Source of the DNA: an uncultured Pelagibacteraceae bacterium
Lineage (GTDB): Bacteria; Pseudomonadota; Alphaproteobacteria; Pelagibacterales; Pelagibacteraceae
Direction: 5' to 3'
NCBI GenBank assembly: GCA_902516425.1
Contig: CABXYE010000003.1
Location: 52,208-116,207 of the forward strand
Length of the DNA stretch: 64,000 nt
Shown here: in pieces, positions 10,716 through 20,926 of the stretch
Layout of the letters: each line of letters opens with the position of its first letter
Position numbering within the stretch: the first letter of the stretch is position 1
Notes under the pieces: generated by a model
Databases searched by the model: none
Seen by the model: the letters and a program-made list of their open reading frames with translations, nothing else
Told to the model about the DNA's origin: nothing
Position numbers and translations under genes: made by a program

Positions 10716-11695
10716 TAATTTTTTTCTAAATATTTGACCACTTTTTTCGTGAATGTTGGAAGCATATAATTATCTAATTTGCTTTTATCAAACCAACAAG
10801 ACAAGGGAAATCTTTTTGCATTTTTGAGATATTGAATTTTTATATTCATATTCATGTTTGACATTTTAAAATTAAGACTTTCATTAAAATTTTTTGGGTT
10901 AGACAGTTCTTCCATCGGAAAAATTACTAAATTTTTAAGAAAGTTAAATTTAGTATTTTTAATTAACAAGTATTTTTGATTTTTTTTATAAACTTTAAGA
11001 ATAAAATATTTTTCTTTATTCTTCTTCGTAATTTTAGCTAAATCAAAATCTTTCTTTTTATAAGACTCACAACTTTTTGAGATTGGACATCCACTGCATT
11101 CAGGATTTTTTGGTTTGCATATGATTGCGCCTAATTCCATTAAAGCTTGAGCATAATCGCTTGATCTTGATGAAATTCCAAAAATAGATTTTTTTTGTAT
11201 TAGATTATCTTTTTGTATTTCTTTATCTTTTTTTAGATAAAGATATCTTTTTAAAACCCTTTCAATGTTTCCATCTAAAGGAATGTAAGGTTTGTTAAAC
11301 GCAATGGCTAAGATTGCATTTGCAGTGTAATTGCCGATACCAGGTAAAGATATTAAATCCTCATAATTATTTGGAATTTTTCCATGATATTTACTTATTA
11401 TAATTTTAGCAGTTTTTTTTAGATTTCTTACTCTTGAATAATATCCGAGACCCTCCCAAAGTTTTATCAATTCTCTATCTTGGATTTTCGAAAGTTTCTT
11501 AAGATTTGTAATTTTATTTATAAATCTATTAAAATAAGGGATTACGGTTACAACTTGTGTCTGCTGCAACATAAATTCACTTACTAATGTATAATAATGT
11601 TTTTTTGATTGTGAAACATTTTTTCGCCACGGTAATGATCTTTTATTTAAATCATACCAATTAAGAATTTTTTTTGTTATTATTTGATTTTTCAT
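10715..11695 (-). CDS. mutY: A/G-specific adenine glycosylase
   Basis: LPWRKN, EFMLQQTQVVTVIPYFNRF, LPGIGNYTANAILAIAF, CxxxxxxCxxCxxxxxC Fe-S cluster motif; start set at MKNQIITKK (ORF track opens at 11737). Confidence 0.93.
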   Translation of the reverse strand: MKNQIITKKILNWYDLNKRSLPWRKNVSQSKKHYYTLVSEFMLQQTQVVTVIPYFNRFINKITNLKKLSKIQDRELIKLWEGLGYYSRVRNLKKTAKIIISKYHGKIPNNYEDLISLPGIGNYTANAILAIAFNKPYIPLDGNIERVLKRYLYLKKDKEIQKDNLIQKKSIFGISSRSSDYAQALMELGAIICKPKNPECSGCPISKSCESYKKKDFDLAKITKKNKEKYFILKVYKKNQKYLLIKNTKFNFLKNLVIFPMEELSNPKNFNESLNFKMSNMNMNIKIQYLKNAKRFPLSCWFDKSKLDNYMLPTFTKKVVKYLEKN

Positions 11696-12181
11696 ATGCA
11701 ATTTAAAAAATATACTAAGCAGAGAAATAGCATTCAAGGGTTAAGATCCTTCAAAGACACTTTGCCAAAAAATGTCAAAAAAGTCATTAACAAGAAAGGG
11801 CATGTATATTCAGAAACTATTAACAATTGGAAATATATTGTTGGAGAAAATTTATTTAAAGTTTGTTACCCAAAATCATTCAAAACTTCAAACAAAGTAG
11901 GTGTTAGCACTTTGTTAATCAATGTAAAAAGAGGGCACGAGGTAGAACTAGAATATTCAAGAAAGAATATCTTAGATAAATTAAATAATTTGTTTGGTTA
12001 CTCTGTAGTCAAAAAAATCAAACTTACAAGTTTTAATGATGAAAAAATTGAACCCTCTACAAATGATGGAAATTCCTATAATGTGACAAATTATGATTAT
12101 CAAAAAAAAATAAATAGTATTAAAAATGAAAAAATAAAAAAATCTATAATTAAATTATCAAAAGTATTTAGAAAAAAATGA
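11696..12181 (+). CDS. DUF721 domain protein
   Basis: WKYIVGENLFKVCYPKSF..., conserved position between mutY and DsbA-like gene in alphaproteobacteria. Confidence 0.7.
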   Translation: MQFKKYTKQRNSIQGLRSFKDTLPKNVKKVINKKGHVYSETINNWKYIVGENLFKVCYPKSFKTSNKVGVSTLLINVKRGHEVELEYSRKNILDKLNNLFGYSVVKKIKLTSFNDEKIEPSTNDGNSYNVTNYDYQKKINSIKNEKIKKSIIKLSKVFRKK

Positions 12182-12753
12182 AAAAATTAACTTTAATATT
12201 AATGTTATTTTTTGGATCAATAAATATTTTAAATGCTGATATAAATAGAATTATAGCTGGAAATAAAAATGCAAAGATTACAATAATTGCTTATGAGTCT
12301 TTAACGTGTAGTCATTGTGCAGATTTTCACAGAAATATATATCCACTACTAAAAAAAGATTACATCGACACTGGTTTAGCTAAAATTGAATTTAGACATT
12401 TCCCTTTAGATGTGACTGCTTTCAATGCTTCAAAAATTTCTCAATGTAAAAATAATGAGGGTCTAAAAATTTTAAATAGTCTTTATTCAAATCAACAAGA
12501 ATGGGTTAGAGGAAGCACGGTAGATGAGATTAATAATAATTTGAAAAAATTTATTGAAAATCAAGGTTTTAAAATAAACTTTGAAAACTGTATAAGTAAT
12601 AAAGAAATAGAGGATTATGTATTAAATGATCGAATCGAAGGTGTCAAAAAATTTAAGGTCAATGCTACTCCTACGATTATCATAAACGACGAAAAATTTG
12701 ATAAAACTCTCAATTATAAAAATTTAAAAAAATCTCTAGAAAAACTGATATAA
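12178..12753 (+). CDS. DsbA-family thioredoxin-like exported protein
   Basis: Signal peptide; IIAYESLTCSHCADFHRNIYPLLKKDYIDTG; FKVNATPTIIIND cis-Pro loop. Confidence 0.88.
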   Translation: MKKLTLILMLFFGSINILNADINRIIAGNKNAKITIIAYESLTCSHCADFHRNIYPLLKKDYIDTGLAKIEFRHFPLDVTAFNASKISQCKNNEGLKILNSLYSNQQEWVRGSTVDEINNNLKKFIENQGFKINFENCISNKEIEDYVLNDRIEGVKKFKVNATPTIIINDEKFDKTLNYKNLKKSLEKLI

Positions 12754-12760
12754 ACTCCTT

Positions 12761-15157
12761 ATGGAGTTTAAAAAAATCCAATTGAATGGATTTAAGTCTT
12801 TTGCCGATAAAACTAATTTCTTAATAGAAAATGGTTTGACTGGGATCGTTGGTCCTAATGGATGTGGAAAATCAAACATTGTTGAATCTTTAAGATGGGT
12901 TATGGGGGAAACATCAGCAAAAAGTATGAGAGGATCTGGAATGGAAGATGTAATATTTTCTGGAACGTCAAACAAAGCATCCAAAAATATTGCAGAAGTA
13001 TCTGTAACCGTAACCAATGAAAAAAATGAAGGGCCAATTCAATATAGAGAATTAGATGAGGTGAACGTCAGAAGAAAAATAGAAAAAGATAAAGGCTCAA
13101 AATTTTATATAAATGATAAAGAGGTAAGAGCGCGTGACGCGCAAATGTTTTTTGCAGATCTATCAACTGGGGCACACTCTCCATCGATGATAAGCCAAGG
13201 TCGTATAGGTGCAATCGTTACAGCTAAACCAACTGATAGAAGAGCTATCCTAGAGGAAGCTGCTGGAATTTCAGGGTTACATGTAAGAAGGCACGAAGCA
13301 GAGTTAAGATTAAATGCTGCTGAAAATAATCTTAAAAGAGCAGACGAATTAAGACGCCAACAAGAAAAACAGCTTATTAATCTACAAAAACAAGCTGAGG
13401 AGGCCGCTAGATATAAGAATATGTCCGAAGATATAAAAAAAATAGAGGCAGGCTTATATTATTTAAAATTATTAGAAATTGACAAAGAGATAAGAATAGA
13501 AAATGAAATTAATGTCGAGGCAGGGGCTGAAGTCGCAGACTTTAATAATAAGATCGCAGATCTAGAAAATTTAATAAAGTCCGAAACTGAAAAGGTTACG
13601 CCATTAAGAGAAAAGAATATTGAAACTTTATCAAAAATACAGAGACTCAATCTTGAACTGCAAAGTCTCGATAAAGAAAACACAAGAATACAAGATGAAA
13701 TTGAAAACATTAAAAAAACAATTCAAACGTTTGAGGAAGATATTGAAAGAGAAAAAGGAATAGTAATCGATGCAAATTCAAATGAGAAAAGATTAAAAGA
13801 AGAAAAAAATGAGTTGATAGAAATTGACTCCAAATATTATGATACGGAAAAACAATCTAATGATGACTTGAACACCTCAAAAGAGAAATTACAAATCGAA
13901 ATTGATAAAGTTAAAGAGTTTATTAATTCACAACAAAATCAAGAAGCTATATCAGTGCTTGACAATTGCAAACTGTTAATTGAAGCATACGCGGAGAGTT
14001 ATAGTAAAAATGAAAATATAAAAAAAGAGTCTGTAAAAAGAAATGAAAGAATTAAAATAATAGATACTGAGATAGAAAGTTGGAAGAACTTATTATTAAA
14101 CTCTGAAAAAATGGTTACACAGCTTACCGAAAGAAAAAATAAATTGAGCGACCAACTGGGGAAATTAGATAATCAACCAAAATTACAAGCTGAAAAAAAA
14201 GGTCAAATAACAGAAGGTTTAAGAATTTCTAAAAAAGAAAAAAACGAAAATGAAGAAATCATTAATTCAACAGATGAAAAAATTGAAACCTTAAGATCAC
14301 AGTTGAATGGAATTCAGGAGCAGTCAATTCAAATTAGAGAGAGAAAAGCAAGTTCAAGTGCAACAATTGAGGGATTAAGAAAAAGAAAAAATGATTTAAT
14401 TGATAGAATAAATTCAGAATTAAATTTATCTGAAGATAATATATTGGAAAATTCTAATCTTTTTGGTATTGAAGAGTTGCCAAATGCTGTAAATCAGGAG
14501 GATTTATTAGATAAGAAAAAACAAGAGAGAGAAAAACTTGGATCAGTAAACTTAAAAGCAGATGAAGAGACAAATAAGTATAAAACAGAAATCCAAAAAA
14601 TGGAAAGTGACCGTATCGATTTAGTTACCGCGATAGTAAAACTAAAAGAGAGTATCAATGAGCTTAATCAAAAAGGTAGAGAGAGGTTAATAGAAGCTTT
14701 TGATAAAGTTGATAGAAAATTTAATGAGGTTTATACGAAATTATTTAATGGTGGAAATGCTAAACTTGAATTAGTAGATGCTGATGATCCATTAGAGGCT
14801 GGCTTGGAAATGTTGGTAAGTCCTCCCGGCAAACGTCTGCAATCAATAACTTTGTTATCAGGTGGAGAACAAGCGCTTACAGCACTTTCATTAATTTTTG
14901 CAGTTTTCTTAACCAATCCGTCTCCAATTTGCGTATTAGATGAAGTAGATGCACCTCTTGATGATGCAAATGTCACAAGATTTTGTAGTTTGCTTGCAGA
15001 GCTTACAAAAATCACCGATACTAAATTCATAATTGTTACCCATCACGCTTTAACAATGTCTAAAATGAATAGATTATATGGAGTTACAATGCCTGAGAAA
15101 GGTATTAGTCAACTTGTGGCTGTTGATCTTCAAAAAGCAGAAAGTATGGTTGCATAA
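12761..15157 (+). CDS. smc: chromosome segregation protein SMC (short, apparently hingeless)
   Basis: FKSFADKT, Walker A GPNGCGKSN, signature LLSGGEQALTALSLIFA, Walker B ICVLDEVDAPLDDANV; 798 aa. Confidence 0.93.
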   Translation: MEFKKIQLNGFKSFADKTNFLIENGLTGIVGPNGCGKSNIVESLRWVMGETSAKSMRGSGMEDVIFSGTSNKASKNIAEVSVTVTNEKNEGPIQYRELDEVNVRRKIEKDKGSKFYINDKEVRARDAQMFFADLSTGAHSPSMISQGRIGAIVTAKPTDRRAILEEAAGISGLHVRRHEAELRLNAAENNLKRADELRRQQEKQLINLQKQAEEAARYKNMSEDIKKIEAGLYYLKLLEIDKEIRIENEINVEAGAEVADFNNKIADLENLIKSETEKVTPLREKNIETLSKIQRLNLELQSLDKENTRIQDEIENIKKTIQTFEEDIEREKGIVIDANSNEKRLKEEKNELIEIDSKYYDTEKQSNDDLNTSKEKLQIEIDKVKEFINSQQNQEAISVLDNCKLLIEAYAESYSKNENIKKESVKRNERIKIIDTEIESWKNLLLNSEKMVTQLTERKNKLSDQLGKLDNQPKLQAEKKGQITEGLRISKKEKNENEEIINSTDEKIETLRSQLNGIQEQSIQIRERKASSSATIEGLRKRKNDLIDRINSELNLSEDNILENSNLFGIEELPNAVNQEDLLDKKKQEREKLGSVNLKADEETNKYKTEIQKMESDRIDLVTAIVKLKESINELNQKGRERLIEAFDKVDRKFNEVYTKLFNGGNAKLELVDADDPLEAGLEMLVSPPGKRLQSITLLSGGEQALTALSLIFAVFLTNPSPICVLDEVDAPLDDANVTRFCSLLAELTKITDTKFIIVTHHALTMSKMNRLYGVTMPEKGISQLVAVDLQKAESMVA

Positions 15158-15172
15158 TAAAGTTTTTATTAC

Positions 15173-15445
15173 ATGTCCAAAGATCCATTCAAAACTCGCT
15201 TAGAAATTGCAAAAAAAAAGGCTTTTAAGGAAGAAAACAACAAAAAGCCTGATCCCTCTCCTATTGGAAATGCTTTTAAACTGAGCACCGAGCTTGTTTC
15301 CGCTGTAGTTGTAGGGACAATTATTGGGTTTATTTTAGATAAGACCTTTGGTACTAAACCCTGGTTAATTTTAATATTTTTTTTTGTAGGTGTTACTGCC
15401 GGAATAGTAAATGTAATCAAATCTGCAAAAAAAATGCAAAAATAG
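15173..15445 (+). CDS. atpI: ATP synthase protein I (AtpI/AtpZ-like)
   Basis: Two TM helices (VVVGTIIGFILDKTFGTKPWLILIFFFVGVTAGIVNV) at the head of the F0 operon. Confidence 0.85.
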   Translation: MSKDPFKTRLEIAKKKAFKEENNKKPDPSPIGNAFKLSTELVSAVVVGTIIGFILDKTFGTKPWLILIFFFVGVTAGIVNVIKSAKKMQK

Positions 15446-15457
15446 ATCGAAAAAAAT

Positions 15458-16192
15458 ATGGCTGCAAATCCAATGACACAATTTGAGGTTTATAGAATTG
15501 GACCTGAAATAAAAGTAGGTGCTTTTGATATTTCATTTACCAACGCTAGTTTATTTATGGTTGTAAGTTCATTGGCTATTTTAATCATCTTTAATTTTGG
15601 ATCAAAAAAAAACTCATTATTACCCACTAAAATTCAGTTGTTAACTGAATTAAGTTATACTTTTGTGTCAAAAATGATAAGTGACACCGCGGGTTCTAAA
15701 GCTAAACCTTATTTTTCCCTTATATTTTCTTTATTCATGTTTGTACTTTTTTGTAACATGTTTGGGATGATTCCTTACACTTTTACAGTCACGAGTCACA
15801 TTATTGTTACTTTTGTGTTGGCGGCTTTCATTTTTATTGGAGTGACAATAATTGGTTTTATAAAACACGGTTTCGGTTATCTTAAATTATTTGTACCAAG
15901 TGGAGTTCCTGTGGTTCTCTTACCGTTAATTGTGATTATTGAAATAATTTCATATTTAAGTAGGCCTATAAGTCTGTCCGTCAGGCTCTTTGCTAACATG
16001 ATGGCAGGTCATACAATGATGAAAGTATTCGGAGGCTTTGTAATAAGTCTTGGAGTAGTCGGTGGATGGCTTCCACTGAGTTTTTCGGTTGCTTTAACTG
16101 GCCTGGAGATATTAGTTGCTTTTCTTCAAGCATATGTTTTTGCAATCTTAACCTGCATCTATTTAAATGATGCATTAAACTTACACCATTAA
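15458..16192 (+). CDS. atpB: F0F1 ATP synthase subunit a
   Basis: ISLSVRLFANMMAGHTMMKV, LEILVAFLQAYVFAILTCIYL. Confidence 0.97.
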   Translation: MAANPMTQFEVYRIGPEIKVGAFDISFTNASLFMVVSSLAILIIFNFGSKKNSLLPTKIQLLTELSYTFVSKMISDTAGSKAKPYFSLIFSLFMFVLFCNMFGMIPYTFTVTSHIIVTFVLAAFIFIGVTIIGFIKHGFGYLKLFVPSGVPVVLLPLIVIIEIISYLSRPISLSVRLFANMMAGHTMMKVFGGFVISLGVVGGWLPLSFSVALTGLEILVAFLQAYVFAILTCIYLNDALNLHH

Positions 16193-16210
16193 TTAACAGA
16201 GGAGGATATA

Positions 16211-16438
16211 ATGGAATTAGAAGCAGCAAAAATGATCGGAGCAGGTTTGGCAGCTATTGCTCTGGCTGGTGCCGGCGTAGGTATAGGTATAATTTTTGGT
16301 AATTATCTATCGGGTGCAATGAGAAATCCGTCTGCAGCTCAAAAACAATTTCCTAACTTGCTTTTAGGATTTGCTTTAGCTGAAGCGACTGGATTGTTTG
16401 GATTAGTGGTAGCGTTAATTATTCTTTTTGCATTTTAA
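16211..16438 (+). CDS. atpE: F0F1 ATP synthase subunit c
   Basis: AAKMIGAGLAAIALAGAGVGIGIIFGNYLSGAMRNPSA..., ALAEATGLFGLVVALIILF. Confidence 0.97.
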   Translation: MELEAAKMIGAGLAAIALAGAGVGIGIIFGNYLSGAMRNPSAAQKQFPNLLLGFALAEATGLFGLVVALIILFAF

Positions 16439-16442
16439 ATAG

Positions 16443-17033
16443 ATGATTAAAAAAATATTTTTTCAGTTAATATTTTTTAATCTCTTTTTTTTAAGAGAGG
16501 TTTTTGGAGCTGAAAGTGGAGGTATGCCTCAATTAAATCCAGAGTTTTGGATTTCACAAATTTTTTGGCTCATAATTACTTTTGGTTTTCTTTACATTTT
16601 ATTGTCTAAACTAATACTACCAAAAATAAGTCTAAACCTTGAGTTAAGAAAATCTCAGATTCAAGAAAATATTGAGGCAGCAGAAAAACAAAGAGAAAGC
16701 AGTGAAGCTAAGCTCAAAGAGTATGAGAATATTATTTCAAAAAGTAAATTAGAAGCAAATAATATTTTAAAAGAAGCTAGAAAAAATGTTCTTAAAGAAA
16801 TAAATGCTAAAAAAAAAACTTTGGATAAACAAGTAGACGAAGAAATTAAAAAAGTAGAGCAGGAAATTAATTTACTTAAAAAAAGTGCTTCAGAAAAAAT
16901 TAATAAAATTGCAATTGAAACTACTTCAGAACTACTAGTCAAATTAATTGGTGCTGAGGTTAATAGCAGTAGTATTTCTGCAATCGTTGATGACTTATCT
17001 AAAAAAAATGGAGCTAAATATTATGGTAATTGA
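16443..17033 (+). CDS. F0F1 ATP synthase subunit b'
   Basis: N-terminal TM then coiled coil; PQLNPEFWISQIFWLIITFGFLYILLSKLILPKI. Confidence 0.9.
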   Translation: MIKKIFFQLIFFNLFFLREVFGAESGGMPQLNPEFWISQIFWLIITFGFLYILLSKLILPKISLNLELRKSQIQENIEAAEKQRESSEAKLKEYENIISKSKLEANNILKEARKNVLKEINAKKKTLDKQVDEEIKKVEQEINLLKKSASEKINKIAIETTSELLVKLIGAEVNSSSISAIVDDLSKKNGAKYYGN

Positions 17034-17520
17034 CTCAACATTTTGGGTTGCTGTATCGTTTATCATATTTTTTGGAATTTTAATTTATCTGAAGGTTCCA
17101 CAAAAAATAAACGAAATACTAAATAAACTAATTTCAGATATCAAAAATGAGATTGATGAAAGTGAAAAACTTAGAACTGAAGCTAAAACCTTATTAGAAA
17201 ATGCCCAAAAAAAACTAGATACAGTACATTCACTAAGTAATGAAATATTGGAACAAGCTAAAAAAGATAGTGATAATCTTATTATTGAATTTAACGATAA
17301 ATTTCATAAAGCCTCAGAAATTAAAAAAAATTTAACAGAAAATAAGATTAATCAAATGAGAGATTTGGCTATAAAAGAAATAAAAGATGCTTCAATAAAA
17401 ATTGCTTTAGATTCTGTAAAAAAAATAATAACGACATCAGTCGATAAATCTAAGCTTGATAACTTGTTTCAAAAAAATTTGGATGAAACAAAAGCAGAGT
17501 TAAAAAAAATCAACTCATAA
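17023..17520 (+). CDS. atpF: F0F1 ATP synthase subunit b
   Basis: MVIDSTFWVAVSFIIFFGILIYLKVPQKINEILN; start set at MVIDSTF (ORF track opens at 16948 inside b'). Confidence 0.9.
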   Translation: MVIDSTFWVAVSFIIFFGILIYLKVPQKINEILNKLISDIKNEIDESEKLRTEAKTLLENAQKKLDTVHSLSNEILEQAKKDSDNLIIEFNDKFHKASEIKKNLTENKINQMRDLAIKEIKDASIKIALDSVKKIITTSVDKSKLDNLFQKNLDETKAELKKINS

Positions 17521-17560
17521 TATCCTTACAATTTCACAAAAAAGACTATAAATTATAAAA

Positions 17561-19021
17561 ATGAATTCTGTTGTTATAGGTTCTGGGTTTGGAGGAATAG
17601 CTGCAGCTTTGCGTCTTAAAGCTAAAGGACATAAAGTTACATTAGTAGAAAAACATGCAGATCTCGGAGGTAGAGCTAGAGTATTTAAAAAAAATGGTTT
17701 CATTTACGATGGTGGTCCCACAGTAATAACTGCTCCATATTTGATAAATGAATTATTTGAATTATTTCAAAAAGACCCTAAAGATTATATAAAACTTACT
17801 TCTCTAAAAGTTTGGTATCAGTTTATTTTCGAAGATAAATCAAAATTTAATTATTCTGGTGATGAGTTAGAAATGAAAAAACAAATAAAAGAGATTAATG
17901 AAAAAGATGTTGAGGGGTATGAAAAGTTAGTCGATTTTACAAAAAAAATTTTTGATAAAGGTTTCACAGAGCTTGCTGACGTGCCATTTGATAAACCTTT
18001 TGTAATGATGCAGCAATTGCCGGCTCTATTAAAACTTAAAAGTTATAAATCTGTATATTCTTTGGTTTCCTCGTATATTAAAAATGAAAAATTAAGAAGA
18101 ATGCTAAGTATGCATCCTCTCCTTGTTGGAGGGAATCCTTTCACTACTACCTCAATTTATGGATTAATCTTATACTTAGAAAAAAAGTGGGGTATCCATT
18201 ACTCAATGGGAGGAACGGGGAATATAATTAAGGGTTTTGAAAAATTGATGAATGAAGTTGGTGTCAAAATAATCAGAGGTCATGAAGTTACTAAAATTAT
18301 TTCAAATAAAAAAGAAATAACAGGCATTCAATTGGATGATCAGACAATAATACAATCTAACAATGTAATTTGTAATGCTGATCCTCCCGCTGTTTATGAA
18401 AAAATGTTAAATGGGAGTAAAAGTAATTCATTCGTATTTAATTGGAAAAAAAGCAGAATGGAGTATTCAATGGGATTATTTGTTTATTACTTTGGTACTA
18501 AAAAGAAATACGAGAATGTTGAACACCATACTATTAAGTTTGGAAACAAATACAAAGAACATTTAGATGATATTTTTAATAATAAAAAATTGAATGATGA
18601 TATTAGTTACTATCTTCACAGACCCTCTGCTACTGATAAAGCTATGGCTCCCGAGGGTAATGATTGCTTTTATGTTTTAGTTCCGGTGCCAAATAATCAA
18701 TCAAAGATTGATTGGTCTGTGGAGGGAGAAAAAATGAAAAATTTAATTATTGATAAAATGCAAAAAGATTTAATGCCACATCTTAAAGATAATATTGTAG
18801 AGGATTTTTATTTAACGCCAGATTACTTTGAAAAGGATTTAAATACAAAATATGGTTCAGGTTTTTCGATCCAACCAAAATTTTCACAATCTGCGTATTT
18901 TAGATTCCACAATAAATCAGAAATATATAAAGGACTTTATTTTGTTGGTGCAGGAACTCATCCTGGAGCAGGTGTGCCTGGGGTACTTTCATCAGCCAAG
19001 GTATTAGATAAAATTTTATAA
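17561..19021 (+). CDS. crtI: phytoene desaturase
   Basis: VVIGSGFGGIAAALRLKAKGHKVTLVEKHADLGGRARVF, GLYFVGAGTHPGAGVPGVLSSAKV. Confidence 0.95.
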   Translation: MNSVVIGSGFGGIAAALRLKAKGHKVTLVEKHADLGGRARVFKKNGFIYDGGPTVITAPYLINELFELFQKDPKDYIKLTSLKVWYQFIFEDKSKFNYSGDELEMKKQIKEINEKDVEGYEKLVDFTKKIFDKGFTELADVPFDKPFVMMQQLPALLKLKSYKSVYSLVSSYIKNEKLRRMLSMHPLLVGGNPFTTTSIYGLILYLEKKWGIHYSMGGTGNIIKGFEKLMNEVGVKIIRGHEVTKIISNKKEITGIQLDDQTIIQSNNVICNADPPAVYEKMLNGSKSNSFVFNWKKSRMEYSMGLFVYYFGTKKKYENVEHHTIKFGNKYKEHLDDIFNNKKLNDDISYYLHRPSATDKAMAPEGNDCFYVLVPVPNNQSKIDWSVEGEKMKNLIIDKMQKDLMPHLKDNIVEDFYLTPDYFEKDLNTKYGSGFSIQPKFSQSAYFRFHNKSEIYKGLYFVGAGTHPGAGVPGVLSSAKVLDKIL

Positions 19022-19872
19022 TGTCTAATAAAAGTAACTTATCAGTTTACGCTAAATCTTTTAATTGGGCGGGTTTTTTTTTACCTAAAAAAACATATAA
19101 AAAATGTTCTGCACTGTATGATTTTTGTAGAGTTGCTGACAATATTGCAGATGATAAGGAAAAATTAGAAGTTAAAGAGATAAAATTTAAACAATTTGAG
19201 GAAGATTTCACTCAAAAAAACTTTGATAATCCAATTGTTAAAAATATGTGGGATCTTATTGATGAATTTAAGATTTCCGTAAAAATTGTCGAAGATTTAT
19301 TAGATGGTATAAGATCAGATATTAAAGATAAGGTAATTTTGAATTCAAAAAAAAGTCTTTTGATTTATTCTTACAGAGTTGCTGGAACTGTTGGCTTAAT
19401 GATGGCAAAAATTTTAAAAGTTAATAAAAAAAGTTCACTCAAATCAGCTATCGACTTAGGTATCGCAATGCAACTTACAAATATATCAAGAGACGTAATT
19501 GAAGACTCAAAAATAAATAGATTTTATATAAATAAAAACTTTGAAGATATTTCATCAACTATAGATCTTGCAGATACTTTTTATAACAATTCTTTTTATT
19601 CTATAAAAGACATTCCAATTAGTTTTAGACTTTCAATTTTAGTTGCCAGAAGGATCTACCGAAAAATAGGCTATAATATTCTAAATAAAAAAACATTTGA
19701 AAACTATAAAAATTCTGGAAAAATTCACGTATCTAATGTTGAAAAAAGTATTGAGACTATTTTTGCAATTTTTGATCTTATGAGATTATCTTTAATTAAT
19801 ATTAAAGAAGATCGAATTCAGCATGATCACTTTTTAATTAATGAGGAAATAAATTTAAATGAAAGAATTTGA
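19021..19872 (+). CDS. crtB: phytoene synthase
   Basis: FCRVADNIADD, YRVAGTVGLMM, AIDLGIAMQLTNISRDVIED. Confidence 0.94.
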   Translation: MSNKSNLSVYAKSFNWAGFFLPKKTYKKCSALYDFCRVADNIADDKEKLEVKEIKFKQFEEDFTQKNFDNPIVKNMWDLIDEFKISVKIVEDLLDGIRSDIKDKVILNSKKSLLIYSYRVAGTVGLMMAKILKVNKKSSLKSAIDLGIAMQLTNISRDVIEDSKINRFYINKNFEDISSTIDLADTFYNNSFYSIKDIPISFRLSILVARRIYRKIGYNILNKKTFENYKNSGKIHVSNVEKSIETIFAIFDLMRLSLINIKEDRIQHDHFLINEEINLNERI

Positions 19873-20926
19873 CTTTGTCATCATTGGTGGAGGCTGTGCT
19901 GGTTTATCTTTAGCATATGAACTAGAAATTCACGAAAAACTTAAAAATAAAACTTTAGCAATAGTAGAACCAAGAGATAAATACAAAAGAGACAAAACTT
20001 GGTCTTTTTGGAGAGTAACATCTCACAACTTTGATGATTGTGTTAAAAAAAGTTGGACAAATTTTTCAATAAATGTGCCCGGTAAAACTAATCATATAAA
20101 GTATAAAGATTATCCATACCAAAGTATTGATAGTGGTCTATTTTATGAAAAAATAAATAATAGATTAAGAGAAAACAAAAATATTTATTTTTTTAAGGAC
20201 ATTAAAGAAATTAATACAAGAAATTCATTCATTTTTAATAGTGTTCCAAGCATTAAGAAAAATTATCTTAATCTTTGGCAGCATTTTTGTGGTGTAGAAA
20301 TTAAAACTAAAAATAATTTCTTTGATGAAGAAATCTTTAATCTTATGGATTTTGATTGTGAACAAAGGGAAAGTGTTCATTTTTTTTATACACTTCCTTA
20401 TTCTAAAAATAAGGCTTTAGTTGAGACAACCTGGCTGTCAAAGATGAATGACAACTCACAAAAAGATTATGACCAACAAATTAAAGATTACATTAGTAAA
20501 CATCTTAAAATAAAAGAATACGAAATTACATATAAAGAAGTAGGTGCAATCCCTCTATTCTATCCATTATATGAAAAAGAAAGAAATAAAATCAATATTG
20601 GAACTGCTGGAGGCATGACAAGATTAAGTACTGGCTATACTTTTTTGAATATTCAAGAACACAGCAAATACATCAGAGAAAACATTGAGAATATCTCTGA
20701 CTCTAAAAGGTTTAAAATCAATAAAAAATATCAATTATTAGATGAAATTTTTCTTCGCGTTTTAAAAAAACATCCAGAAAGAATGTCCGATATATTCTTT
20801 AACATGTTTAAGACATCGCCAAAGACTGTTATAAAATTTTTATCAAATAAAAGTAATTTTTTTGAAGATTTAAAAATAATTTTTAGAATGCCAAAATGGA
20901 CATTTATTAAAGCTTTATTTTATTGA
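19859..20926 (+). CDS. crtY: lycopene beta-cyclase
   Basis: FDFVIIGGGCAGLSLAYEL, DKTWSFWR, VHFFYTLPYSKNKALVETTWLS, GTAGGMTRLSTGYTF. Confidence 0.94.
   Translation: MKEFDFVIIGGGCAGLSLAYELEIHEKLKNKTLAIVEPRDKYKRDKTWSFWRVTSHNFDDCVKKSWTNFSINVPGKTNHIKYKDYPYQSIDSGLFYEKINNRLRENKNIYFFKDIKEINTRNSFIFNSVPSIKKNYLNLWQHFCGVEIKTKNNFFDEEIFNLMDFDCEQRESVHFFYTLPYSKNKALVETTWLSKMNDNSQKDYDQQIKDYISKHLKIKEYEITYKEVGAIPLFYPLYEKERNKINIGTAGGMTRLSTGYTFLNIQEHSKYIRENIENISDSKRFKINKKYQLLDEIFLRVLKKHPERMSDIFFNMFKTSPKTVIKFLSNKSNFFEDLKIIFRMPKWTFIKALFY

Noticed and set aside
12736-15030. Minus-strand ORFs opposite smc (12736-13017, 13459-13710, 14731-15030)
   Set aside because: Antisense shadow ORFs without recognisable domains or RBS support.
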